Assembly: GCF_001941345.1 (NCBI RefSeq)
Contig: NZ_CP009251.1
Coordinates: forward strand, 310,001 to 374,000
Source: Corynebacterium stationis
Lineage (GTDB): Bacteria; Actinomycetota; Actinomycetes; Mycobacteriales; Mycobacteriaceae
Direction of reading: 5' to 3'
DNA length: 64,000 nucleotides
Part shown: piece after piece, positions 23,555 to 32,212 of the stretch
Layout of the letters: every line of letters starts with the position of its first letter
How positions within the stretch are numbered: the stretch's first letter is position 1
The notes under the pieces: model-generated
The model's input: the letters and a program-made list of their open reading frames with translations, nothing else
The model's database searches: none
What the model was told of the DNA's origin: nothing
Position numbers and translations under genes: made by a program

Positions 23555-26539
23555 GTGGCAGAGCCATCAGGCAAGACATTAGTCATCGTGGAGTCAGGTA
23601 CGAAGGCGAAGAAGATTCAGCCATACCTAGGTGACAACTACATCGTTGAGGCCTCAGTAGGCCATATTCGCGACTTGCCTCGTGGTGCTGCTGACGTTCC
23701 TGCGAAGTTTAAGAAGGAAGCTTGGGCGCGCTTAGGCGTCAACCCCGAAGACGACTTTACTCCGCTCTATGTCATTAGCCCGGATAAGAAAAAGAAGGTC
23801 GCTGACCTTAAAGCCAAGCTCAAAGAGTGCGACCAGCTTTATCTGGCAACAGACCCGGACCGCGAAGGCGAAGCCATCGCCTGGCACTTGCTGGAGGTTT
23901 TAAAGCCTAAGGTTCCGGTGCGCCGCATGGTCTTTAATGAGATCACCAAGTCGGCCATTTTGGAAGCTGCGGAAAATACTCGTGAGCTGGATGAGGACTT
24001 GATTGATGCGCAGGAAACTCGCCGCATCCTCGACCGTTTGTACGGATATGAAGTCTCGCCCGTGCTGTGGAAGAAAGTCATGCCACGTCTATCCGCTGGT
24101 CGTGTGCAGTCGGTGGCAACCCGTGTCATCGTTGAGCGCGAGCGTGAGCGCATGGCTTTCGTGTCTGCGGAATACTGGGATTTGTCTGCGGATTTAGCAG
24201 CGAAGAATTCCGATGCATCGAATCCTGCGCCGTTTAAGGCACGCCTGAGCAGTGTTGATGGCCAGCGCGTTGCCCAGGGCCGTGATTTTGGTGATGACGG
24301 CAAGCTGACTACCAATGAAGTAGTCGTGCTGGATCAAAAGCGTGCACAGGCGCTTGCCGATGGCCTCGATAACGCTGCCATGCACGTTGCTTCTGTCGAG
24401 CACAAGCCTTATACCCGTAAGCCTTATGCACCGTTTATGACATCGACTCTGCAGCAGGAAGCCGGGCGGCGTCTGCACTTTACCTCTGAGCGCACCATGC
24501 GTATTGCGCAGCGACTGTACGAAAACGGTCACATTACCTATATGCGTACTGACTCGACCTCGCTGTCGCAGCAGGGGCTGACCGCAGCGCGTGATGCAGC
24601 GGTGTCGAACTTCGGCAAGGAATACGCGGCATCGAGCGCGCGTCGTTATGACCGCAAGGTGAAAAACTCGCAGGAAGCACACGAAGCGATTCGTCCTGCT
24701 GGTGAAACCTTTGCAACCCCTGGCCAGCTTTCTGGTCAGCTGGATGCTGAGGAATTTAAGCTTTATGAGCTGATTTGGAAGCGCACCGTGGCATCGCAGA
24801 TGGAAGATGCCAAGGGCCAGTCGATGAAGTTGACCGTTGCAGGTGAAGCATCGACAGGCGAGAGCGTGGAGTTTTCTGCAACTGGTCGAACCATCACCTT
24901 CCCAGGCTTTTTGAAGGCCTATGAGGATCAAGCTTCGGCGAAAAACGAAGACGAAAATCGTTTGCCGCAGCTTGAGCAAGGCGATGACCTCGACGTTGCC
25001 GAAGTTACTGTTGACGGGCACTCGACCAATCCACCGGCGCGCTATACCGAAGCCAGCTTGGTCAAGAAGATGGAAGACCTAGGCATTGGCCGTCCTTCCA
25101 CTTATGCTTCGATCATCAAGACCATCCAAGACCGCGGCTATGTGGTCTCGCGTGGCAATGCCCTGGTGCCAAGCTGGGTTGCATTTGCCGTGGTGGGGCT
25201 TTTGGAGTCGCACTTTACGGAATTGGTGGACTTTGATTTCACCTCTTCGATGGAAGATGAGCTGGATGCGATTGCCTCCGGTAATGAGGACCGCACTCGC
25301 TGGCTCAACGGCTTCTACTTCGGCGATGCTGAGAAGGGCGCCGAAGACGCAGACATCAAGGCAGCGTCAATTGCACGTCACGGTGGGCTGAAATCGCTTG
25401 TCGATGTCAATCTGGAAAACATCGATGCCCGCAAGGTCAACTCGATCCGTCTGTATACCGATGCCGAAGGCCGCGATGTATTTGTGCGCGTCGGCCGCTA
25501 CGGTCCTTACATCGAGCGCCAAGTCGGAGTTAACGCAGAAGGCGAGCCGGAATACCAGCGCGCGAACCTATCTGAGACCACCACGCCAGATGAGCTTAAC
25601 GAGCAACTCGCGGAGAAACTTTTTGCAACCCCACAAGGTGGCCGTGAACTGGGCGAAAACCCAGCCAATGGGCGCACCATCGTGGCGAAAGAAGGCCGTT
25701 TTGGTCCCTACGTGACCGAAATCGTGCGCGACGATGAGCGTGCGAAGGCTGAAGCTGAAGCCGAGAAGGTCGTTGCCGAAGAACGCGCTGCGGAAGACAA
25801 GCAGCGTAAAGAAGACGGCATGCGGGCGAAGAATTGGGAGACCAAGACAGCCGCCAAGCAAAAGGAAAAGCGCATCAACGAATACGTTGATGAAAAGCTC
25901 AAGCCTGGTACTGCCTCGTTGTTTAGCTCCATGGAGCCTTCGCAAGTGACCTTAGAAGATGCTTTGCAGCTGTTGTCCTTGCCGCGTGAAGTTGGCGTGG
26001 ATCCTGCAGATAATGAGGTCATCACGGCACAAAATGGTCGCTATGGCCCGTACCTCAAGAAGGGTACGGACTCGCGTTCTTTGGCGAATGAAGAACAGAT
26101 CTTCACCATCACCTTGGATGAAGCGCGCCGTATTTATGCTGAGCCGAAGCGTCGCGGACGCCAGGCTGCGCAGCCACCGCTGAAGCAGCTCGGTGACAAT
26201 GACGTCTCGGGTAAGCCAATGTCGGTCAAAGATGGTCGCTTTGGTCCTTATGTGACCGATGGCACCACCAATGCCTCGCTGCGCAAGGGCGATTCGCCAG
26301 AGACTTTGACGGATCAGCGCGCCAATGAGTTGTTGTCTGAACGTCGTGCGAAGCAAGCTGCCGATGGCGGTGGTGCAACTAAGAAGACCACCAAGAAGAC
26401 GGCCGCGAAAAAGACCACGGCTAAGAAGTCCGCGGCGAAGAAGTCCATGGCGAAGAAGTCCACGGCGAAGAAAACTGCTGCTAAGAAGCCTTCGCCGGGA
26501 ACGAAGAATGTGGTCAAAGCGGGTTCGCGCCGGAAGTAG
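23555..26539 (+). CDS. topA: DNA topoisomerase I (type IA)
   Basis: 994 residues, relaxing negative supercoils. The Toprim domain begins LVIVESGTKAKKI with Glu13 and has the TDPDREGEAI acidic motif. The catalytic tyrosine is Tyr329 in ITYMRTDST. The C-terminal part has no zinc fingers but four repeats of the actinobacterial type: GRYGPYIE, GRFGPYVTE, GRYGPYLKK and GRFGPYVTDG. It ends in a Lys/Ala-rich tail (about residues 945-985) of tandem AAKK/AKKS units that in mycobacteria aids DNA binding. The start is GTG behind GAAGGAG. Essential housekeeping gene; the call is secure. Confidence 0.97.
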   Translation: MAEPSGKTLVIVESGTKAKKIQPYLGDNYIVEASVGHIRDLPRGAADVPAKFKKEAWARLGVNPEDDFTPLYVISPDKKKKVADLKAKLKECDQLYLATDPDREGEAIAWHLLEVLKPKVPVRRMVFNEITKSAILEAAENTRELDEDLIDAQETRRILDRLYGYEVSPVLWKKVMPRLSAGRVQSVATRVIVERERERMAFVSAEYWDLSADLAAKNSDASNPAPFKARLSSVDGQRVAQGRDFGDDGKLTTNEVVVLDQKRAQALADGLDNAAMHVASVEHKPYTRKPYAPFMTSTLQQEAGRRLHFTSERTMRIAQRLYENGHITYMRTDSTSLSQQGLTAARDAAVSNFGKEYAASSARRYDRKVKNSQEAHEAIRPAGETFATPGQLSGQLDAEEFKLYELIWKRTVASQMEDAKGQSMKLTVAGEASTGESVEFSATGRTITFPGFLKAYEDQASAKNEDENRLPQLEQGDDLDVAEVTVDGHSTNPPARYTEASLVKKMEDLGIGRPSTYASIIKTIQDRGYVVSRGNALVPSWVAFAVVGLLESHFTELVDFDFTSSMEDELDAIASGNEDRTRWLNGFYFGDAEKGAEDADIKAASIARHGGLKSLVDVNLENIDARKVNSIRLYTDAEGRDVFVRVGRYGPYIERQVGVNAEGEPEYQRANLSETTTPDELNEQLAEKLFATPQGGRELGENPANGRTIVAKEGRFGPYVTEIVRDDERAKAEAEAEKVVAEERAAEDKQRKEDGMRAKNWETKTAAKQKEKRINEYVDEKLKPGTASLFSSMEPSQVTLEDALQLLSLPREVGVDPADNEVITAQNGRYGPYLKKGTDSRSLANEEQIFTITLDEARRIYAEPKRRGRQAAQPPLKQLGDNDVSGKPMSVKDGRFGPYVTDGTTNASLRKGDSPETLTDQRANELLSERRAKQAADGGGATKKTTKKTAAKKTTAKKSAAKKSMAKKSTAKKTAAKKPSPGTKNVVKAGSRRK

Positions 26540-26560
26540 TCATCAGCGGTAGGCTGGGCG

Positions 26561-26590
26561 GGGTTAGCACACGCACGAAAGGACTAACCC
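26561..26590 (+). promoter_or_regulatory. Hairpin carrying a ribosome binding site in its loop
   Basis: GGGTTAG (26561-26567) pairs with CTAACCC (26584-26590), which directly abuts the ATG of the next gene. The loop contains AAAGGA, the likely Shine-Dalgarno sequence. Either a weak terminator remnant of topA or a structured start region; the stem is only 7 bp. Confidence 0.5.
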
Positions 26591-27553
26591 ATGCCACAGT
26601 TGCCGCTGACTGCTTCGTTGGAAGAGGGGCTCGATGAGCTGCTTTCCGATGTCTCCCAGGTAGAAGTCGAAGGCGAGTTCCTTACCCGTTCGCTTGAAGG
26701 GGTTCACGCTGTTTTGGCCGCGCTAGCGCCGATGCCGAAAGAGCAGGAGCGTTTAGCCGTTGCGCTTTTAAATGATGTGAGCTTCTTCAGCCGTATTTTG
26801 CCGCTCGTGCCAAAGGTCCACGTGCTGGCGGAACCTGCGATTTTGCTCCTGCTGGCTGGCAACGCGATTGCGCGTGCCGGTGAAATTACGCCGGGACACT
26901 ATGTGTCTTTGGAAGATTATGTGCAAGCAAAACGCAACCCCGGTTCAGTCGATGCACCAACGGCGACTCCGCAAACGCTGGAATCAGATTCTTTGTGGCA
27001 AACTACAGCTGCATTGGTTGCGGGAGCTGTAGCGCGCATCGCTAAGAACTCGGCGGAAAAGTCGCAGGCTCTTCGTACGCCATCGCGCTGGGGCGTGAAG
27101 GCTGTTGTTTTATCCAACCTGGGATATTCCGCCGCAGCACTGGGTGCGGGCGCGCGGCCCCAGGGCAAGACCATCGGTCTTTATGCCGGGGTATGGGCAG
27201 CGGGAGTTGGCGCGGCTGTACTTGCTGCGCGTAACAATAAAGTCTCCCAAGACATGGTGCCCGCGGTTGTCTTAGGTGGTGCAGCATCAGCGACCACGGC
27301 TGCTTTGGTATCGGATGAGTCAGTATTTCGTTCAGGCTCCATTGCCGCGCGCGGGGCGAGCCACGGCGCGAACCTACTATTTGCGGCAGAAGCCATGACC
27401 TTTGCCCGCGCCGTAGTGGAGGGAAGCATCGCCGGCAAGGGCAACAAGCGAAACTTCTTCAAGCGCAATCTGAATGCAGTCCTCGGTGCGGTGGAAAGCT
27501 CAACCAGCTTCATTGGCCACGTGCTGCTTGCCGATGGCCTCAACCGCCGCTAG
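26591..27553 (+). CDS. Hypothetical membrane protein downstream of topA
   Basis: 320 residues, family not recognised. The first 150 residues are mostly helical, with MPKEQERLAVALLNDVSFFS and a hydrophobic patch EPAILLLLAGNAIARAGEI. From about residue 190 several weakly hydrophobic, Ala/Gly-rich helices follow (TIGLYAGVWAAGVGAAVLAA, AVVLGGAASATTAALV and AVLGAVESSTSFIGHVLLA), suggesting four or so membrane passes. The early text superficially resembles DoxX-type small membrane proteins, but I would not name it so. It lies 51 bases after topA and probably shares its message. Two inverted repeats follow the stop. Confidence 0.7.
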   Translation: MPQLPLTASLEEGLDELLSDVSQVEVEGEFLTRSLEGVHAVLAALAPMPKEQERLAVALLNDVSFFSRILPLVPKVHVLAEPAILLLLAGNAIARAGEITPGHYVSLEDYVQAKRNPGSVDAPTATPQTLESDSLWQTTAALVAGAVARIAKNSAEKSQALRTPSRWGVKAVVLSNLGYSAAALGAGARPQGKTIGLYAGVWAAGVGAAVLAARNNKVSQDMVPAVVLGGAASATTAALVSDESVFRSGSIAARGASHGANLLFAAEAMTFARAVVEGSIAGKGNKRNFFKRNLNAVLGAVESSTSFIGHVLLADGLNRR

Positions 27554-27606
27554 GGATATTGCTTGTTGAAATATTCCTAGGACAAGTAATTGCTGCAAGC
27601 AATTAC
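27550..27606. terminator. Two inverted repeats between converging genes
   Basis: CTAGGGATATT pairs with AATATTCCTAG (27550-27580) and GTAATTGCT with AGCAATTAC (27586-27606, loop GCA). They span both stop codons. The A/T-rich arms give modest U runs, so both may be weak bidirectional terminators. Confidence 0.55.
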
Positions 27607-28874
27607 TCTGAAGCCTCCAATTCGCGGCGCTGTTTCGCGCTGTAGAGCTCTGGCTGCATCGTGGGGCCATAAGACAAGCGGCGGTGCACGGCTTCAAATG
27701 GCCCGCGTTTGTTGGCCTTTTCCAGTACCCACGCCAGCAGTAAGGACACTGCCCAGACGCCAAAGGCCAACGCTGTCTGGGCGGTGACGCTATCTGGTGC
27801 ATAAGCAAAAGCAAACGGGTAGCAGATGATGATAAAGGCGATGGACTGGAAGACATAACCACTCATGGAACGCTTACCCAGGGCGATAGGAACCTGCAGC
27901 CACACCGGTGGGGTATGACCTTGGTTGACGCGGTCCTGGATGGGTTGAAGGGCTAGCGCAAACATCGCTAACAGCGCAGGGCCTGTCAGCGTACCCAGCA
28001 TTGAGTTCGCAATGACGAAGTTTCCGGCGAGAGCTTCGGGCAATACGCCAATGACTGAAAGACCCCACGGTAAACCGATACCGAGGATAATAAGCCCGCC
28101 GACAATCGCCCAAGCCCACAGTTCTTTCCGGTGCGCGCGGACATCGGCAAGCACTCCGCGCCGCGCCCACGTAAACCCGATGAGCATAATCGGCACATAC
28201 ATAATCACGTAGCCTGGGTAGCCTGTCAGGTTCAACAGGAAGTAAAGCCCGTTAAAGGCCAAGAACTCTCCGATGCTGTGAAGCTCCGTATTACCGGCTC
28301 CGCCACCGAGCGTGTTGGCTATATCTGGCATGGCGATTAGCGCCCATATCAAGTAGCTAAGACCCGCCACCAGCACGATTCCCAAAAGACTATAGGAAAT
28401 AATCGCGAGAATTTTATCGCGCATGGTCAATAGCGCCGCGATGAGCATGCCGGAGAGCCCGTAGTAAAACATGATGTCGCCGTAAAAGAGCAAAAGCAGG
28501 TGAACTGCACCAAATACGGCGAGGAAGAAATAGCGCCGCAGCAATACCGCGCGAGCGCGACTGGCAGGAAATTGTTTGCGCCACAAACTCATGGCAATCA
28601 ACCCGACGCCAAAGCCCAGCATGGTGGTAAACAGCGTCAGGCCGCGGTTGTGGGCGAATAGGGTAGTCAATACCGCCAAGATTTGATCCCAGACCGTGTT
28701 GACTGAACCTAAGAACTCCGAATGCGGCGCACTAGGTGTCAACCATGCCGTAGGAAGATTAGCCACGGCGATGCCCAGCAGCGCTAGGCCACGGGCAACA
28801 TCGGGCACCACCATGCGGGCGGTGCCTGCACTAGTTGCTCGCGGTCTCGGGGGTTGAGTGTCATCTTGAGCCAT
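27603..28874 (-). CDS. DUF418-family membrane protein
   Basis: 423 residues, about ten membrane helices. It begins with a short basic tail followed by VVPDVARGLALLGIAVANLP, the typical first-helix text of DUF418 proteins. The conserved C-terminal block contains KRSMSGYVFQSIAF and the closing WVLEKANKRGPFEAVHRRLS with the G-P-x-E-x-x-x-R motif. The Bacillus YeiB-like relatives have no established function. The gene follows the cyclase gene by 17 bases on the same strand, so the two are probably co-transcribed. Confidence 0.85.
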   Translation of the reverse strand: MAQDDTQPPRPRATSAGTARMVVPDVARGLALLGIAVANLPTAWLTPSAPHSEFLGSVNTVWDQILAVLTTLFAHNRGLTLFTTMLGFGVGLIAMSLWRKQFPASRARAVLLRRYFFLAVFGAVHLLLLFYGDIMFYYGLSGMLIAALLTMRDKILAIISYSLLGIVLVAGLSYLIWALIAMPDIANTLGGGAGNTELHSIGEFLAFNGLYFLLNLTGYPGYVIMYVPIMLIGFTWARRGVLADVRAHRKELWAWAIVGGLIILGIGLPWGLSVIGVLPEALAGNFVIANSMLGTLTGPALLAMFALALQPIQDRVNQGHTPPVWLQVPIALGKRSMSGYVFQSIAFIIICYPFAFAYAPDSVTAQTALAFGVWAVSLLLAWVLEKANKRGPFEAVHRRLSYGPTMQPELYSAKQRRELEASE

Positions 28875-28891
28875 GAGGCCAAGATTAACAG

Positions 28892-30424
28892 CTATAATTC
28901 TGCGCGGTCGGCCAAAGTTGCGCGGATCGGGCGCGCGAGTTGCGTCATGCGGCGGCGTCCGCGCAGCTCAATAGACTTCATGAACGTCCAGCGAGCCTGT
29001 TCAGTCTCATTCGCATTTTTTAACGTGGAAGCATTAGTCAGCACGCGTCCAGGTGTATCTTTTGCGAGCTCAGTCAGACGTGCGGCTTCGTTGACGGCGT
29101 CGCCGATGACGGTGTACTCAAAGCGATCTAGCCCGCCGATGTGGCCGGCAACCACGTGCCCTGCTGCCACGCCGATACCGGCTTGGAGTTCCATATCGCG
29201 CAATTCGTGGCGCAGTTCGCGTGCAGCTTGCAAAGCTAGCGACGTGGAATCGTAGACATTCAAAGGAGCACCAAAAATGGCCAGCGCAGCATCGCCCTGG
29301 AATTTATTGATGATGCCCTTGTTGCGGTGAACTACTTCTACAACGTGCTCAAAGAAGTTATTGAGCTCTTCCACAACGCGTTCCGGGGTGTTGTTGACCG
29401 CAAACGTGGTGGAGCCAATGACGTCAATAAAGAGCACTGCTACCTTCCGGTCTTCGCCGCCGAGCTCGGGGCGCTCATCCATCGCGCGCTGCGCAACTTC
29501 ATCACCGACGTAGCGGCCGAAAAGATCCCGTAGGCGCTGGCGCTCATGCAAACCGCGCATCATTTCATTGAAGCCGGCCTGCAATACACCCAGCTCGGAG
29601 CCATCGTAGATATCGACTTCTACGTGGCGTTCACCGCGACGCACACGGTTGATGGCATCTTGGAGCTCGTAAATTGGATCCACCACGCTCATGGTGGAAT
29701 AGGCCGTGGCCATAGCGCCGGTGCCAAGGGCAGTGAGCGTCAACGCGACGACCGCCGGCAAGATGGCATTGGCATCGTCTGTAAAGATGCCGGCAACTTG
29801 CGCCAAAAATACTAAGACAATACCCAGCAGCGGCACACCGGTGGACATAATCCACGAAAGATACAGACGCTGCTTAATTGGCGGTTCTAGGGTGGAGTCC
29901 TCAAAGCGGCGCGCCAAAGCAGTAGCGGCAACAGGGCGAACCATGCGTTCTGCCTGCAAGTAGGTAATGAGGACGACGACCATTCCAGCCAGGATCGAGG
30001 CAACAGCTACTACTAATCCAAGTGTGGCATCGGAAGCAGAAGTAATCGCTACGGTGATACCGATTCCAATGAGCCACACCAGTGCGGCAACCGCTGCTTG
30101 GTAAATAGGAATGCGCATAACCAGGTTGCGCACCATATTCGGGTCATGGTTATCCGGATTGCGCTGCCAATCCCACACGGGGCGGAAGAGCAATATCGTA
30201 GCTGCCATGCCGACGATGACCGCGAAGATAACGAAGGCGAAACCTAGCCCCAAGAGATTGTCGAAGTTCGTGGTGAATTCACGAATTTCGGGCATGGGTA
30301 GGAAATAAACCACAAAGGTCATAATTGCAACGGCGCCAACAATATTGGTGCCCAACACGATCGCGGCATAGATGGGCCAGGAAGTGCTCATCAACCAAAA
30401 AAGACCGCGCATGACTCTGCTCAT
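28892..30424 (-). CDS. cyaB: Membrane class III adenylate cyclase
   Basis: 510 residues. Six N-terminal membrane helices (to about residue 255) are followed by a HAMP linker (VVDPIYELQDAINRVRRGER) and a class III cyclase domain. Key residues are visible: the metal-binding Asp in VLFIDVIGSTTF, the adenine-selecting Lys and second metal Asp in INKFQGDAALAIF, and the transition-state Asn and Arg in VIGDAVNEAARL. It should be active as a homodimer making cAMP, the ligand of GlxR encoded near the left end of this window. In C. glutamicum the single cyclase gene cyaB lies in the same neighbourhood, and M. tuberculosis Rv3645 is the counterpart. Confidence 0.94.
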   Translation of the reverse strand: MSRVMRGLFWLMSTSWPIYAAIVLGTNIVGAVAIMTFVVYFLPMPEIREFTTNFDNLLGLGFAFVIFAVIVGMAATILLFRPVWDWQRNPDNHDPNMVRNLVMRIPIYQAAVAALVWLIGIGITVAITSASDATLGLVVAVASILAGMVVVLITYLQAERMVRPVAATALARRFEDSTLEPPIKQRLYLSWIMSTGVPLLGIVLVFLAQVAGIFTDDANAILPAVVALTLTALGTGAMATAYSTMSVVDPIYELQDAINRVRRGERHVEVDIYDGSELGVLQAGFNEMMRGLHERQRLRDLFGRYVGDEVAQRAMDERPELGGEDRKVAVLFIDVIGSTTFAVNNTPERVVEELNNFFEHVVEVVHRNKGIINKFQGDAALAIFGAPLNVYDSTSLALQAARELRHELRDMELQAGIGVAAGHVVAGHIGGLDRFEYTVIGDAVNEAARLTELAKDTPGRVLTNASTLKNANETEQARWTFMKSIELRGRRRMTQLARPIRATLADRAEL

Positions 30425-30532
30425 AGCTTCCCACTCTATCGTTAGTGACTAGGCCTTCGCCTAAAAAGGTCTAAGCTCATCAAAAATCAGACTTGTGCAG
30501 GGGGACAAGGCGCATGGACATAAGAAAGTAAT

Positions 30533-31780
30533 ATGGGTGAGGTGACTGAGATTTCTTTAACAAGCGGTTCTGTTGCGCAGCGTTTAGCAGATCGCCCGGC
30601 AGTGCAAGAGGCCATTTTGCAGGCCGCGCGCGCCGCCCGAGGGCTGCCAGGTGCAGATCCGCGCGCAATGAGCCACTCCTGGCTGTTTACAGGCCCACCG
30701 GGCTCAGGGCGTTCCAATGCGGCGCTGGCTTTTGCCGCAGCATTGATGTGCACCAATGTGGACACCAACGGTCCCGAAGCAGAGCTGGGGTGTGGGCAAT
30801 GCGATGGGTGCCGCTCAGTTTTAGAGACCCAATCTCATCCGGATCTGAAATTTTGGACCCCGCAGGGGCTGACCATCAAGGTTGAGGAAGTCCGTGGGGT
30901 TATCAAAGACGCGATTGCGCTGCCTACCCACGCGAAGTTTCGCGTGATTATCTTCGATAACGCAGATCGCCTAACCGCTGGTGCATCGAATGCTTTGCTA
31001 AAGACAGTGGAGGAGCCTTCGGCGCAGACCGTCATCATTATGTGTGCACCTTCAGCAGATCCGCAGGATTTCTCCCAAACCTTGCGTTCACGCTGCCGGC
31101 ATTTATATATCCCTTCGCCGTCGGTCGAATACATCGTGGAGCAATTAGTGTCGGAGGGAGCATCGCCTAACGATGCCCACCTCGCCGCACTTACTTCTCT
31201 TCGCCACGTGGGTCGCGCACGCCGATTAGTGACCAACCCAGATGCGCAAAAACGCCGCGCGATGGCGATTAATCTAGCCGAAGATGTCTTTCACGGCTCC
31301 CAAGCTTTCCAATCTGCTCAGGCGCTCATCAAGCTGGTTAATGACGAAGCTAAGTCAGACGGTGCAGAGCGGGAAGAAAAGGAAGTTTCCAACTTGGAAG
31401 TCGCCTATGGCGCCGGCGGAAAAGGCAAAGGCACCGGGCGTGAAAACCGCGACCTAAAATCTGCGGTTAAGCGATTGCAAGACCAACACAAATTGCAGCA
31501 AACCCGCCGCCAGCGTGACTATCTGGACTTAGTGCTCATTGACCTGGCTGGTATTTACCGCGATGCCCTCATGCGCAAAGTTGGAGCCGACGTGGAGCTC
31601 ACGCATCCAGATTTCGAGGGACTAGCTGATGAGCTTGCCGCCCGCGTGAGCGAAGAAGGACTGTTAGCTTGCCAGAACGCGATTTCGAAGTGTCGCGAGC
31701 AAATGGGCCACAACGTCACCCAGCAAATTGCCTTCGATGGACTCATCGGAAGACTGCGTCTAGCTTGTAAAACGCGCTGA
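30533..31780 (+). CDS. holB: DNA polymerase III, delta' subunit
   Basis: 415 residues of the clamp loader. The AAA+ P loop is GPPGSGRS, with Arg in place of the catalytic Lys, as in delta' subunits that do not hydrolyse ATP. A zinc module follows: Cys in LMCTN, then LGCGQCDGC. Sensor and lid regions follow (NALLKTVEEPS and SRCRHLYIP, the SRC motif). The stretch at residues about 265-305 (acidic, then GAGGKGKGTGREN) looks disordered and is typical of actinobacterial homologues. ATG start at 30533 with a weak AAGAAAG. It is followed by tRNA-Thr, as in mycobacteria. Confidence 0.93.
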   Translation: MGEVTEISLTSGSVAQRLADRPAVQEAILQAARAARGLPGADPRAMSHSWLFTGPPGSGRSNAALAFAAALMCTNVDTNGPEAELGCGQCDGCRSVLETQSHPDLKFWTPQGLTIKVEEVRGVIKDAIALPTHAKFRVIIFDNADRLTAGASNALLKTVEEPSAQTVIIMCAPSADPQDFSQTLRSRCRHLYIPSPSVEYIVEQLVSEGASPNDAHLAALTSLRHVGRARRLVTNPDAQKRRAMAINLAEDVFHGSQAFQSAQALIKLVNDEAKSDGAEREEKEVSNLEVAYGAGGKGKGTGRENRDLKSAVKRLQDQHKLQQTRRQRDYLDLVLIDLAGIYRDALMRKVGADVELTHPDFEGLADELAARVSEEGLLACQNAISKCREQMGHNVTQQIAFDGLIGRLRLACKTR

Positions 31781-31854
31781 TAGCCCGGCTGATTTCACGC
31801 CTGCAATGTAGCTAAGCTATTCTTTATAGGCGCCGATTTCTGTAATTGGCGCAG

Positions 31855-31927
31855 GCCGCTTTAGCTCAGTCGGTAGAGCGTCTCACTCGTAATGAGAAGG
31901 TCAGGAGTTCGATTCTCCTAAGCGGCT
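31855..31927 (+). tRNA. tRNA-Thr (CGT anticodon)
   Basis: 73 bases without an encoded CCA. The acceptor stem pairs GCCGCTT with AAGCGGC, and the discriminator is T. The D arm has TAGCTCAGTCGGTAGAGC, the anticodon stem TCTCA/TGAGA closes the loop CTCGTAA with anticodon CGT (codon ACG), and the T arm is CAGGAGTTCGATTCTCCT. All arms pair normally. Confidence 0.97.
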
Positions 31928-31935
31928 CACATTGA

Positions 31936-31980
31936 AACCCCAGTTCAGAACAAAACGTTTCTGGACTGGGGTTCTTTTTT
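31936..31980 (+). terminator. Terminator after tRNA-Thr
   Basis: AACCCCAGTTCAGAA pairs with TTTCTGGACTGGGGTT and is followed by TTTTTT. The 230 bases beyond it (31981-32212), up to the end of the converging ligase gene, show no gene or clear signal. Confidence 0.92.
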
Positions 31981-32212
31981 AATTTTACCAGTTCGAAAAG
32001 TAGGGGCAGAGAAGTCCCAGGTTGACCAAGGCGGATATGCATGCAGGATGAAGAGGCTTCATGAAATTGCTACTTTTCCAGTGACTCAAGCCTGGTAGCA
32101 TCTCAGCCAGCGACACCAACCCTAGAAAGATTAAGCTGGGTTCCCGATTGGGAGTAGGGCTACGGGCCGAGAATTCCTTTGCTGCCGTCGTTAGAGATTC
32201 ATGAAACCGCGA

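Noticed and set aside
24194..25021. 275-codon minus-strand frame inside topA
   Set aside because: It lies wholly within the well-conserved topoisomerase coding sequence and has no recognisable domain.
17614..31999. A 16-base sequence, TTTACCAGTTCGAAAA, present at 17614-17629 and 31984-31999
   Set aside because: One shared 16-mer is about what chance allows in 64 kb; the flanks differ and there is no mobile-element or attachment-site context, even though the second copy is near a tRNA.
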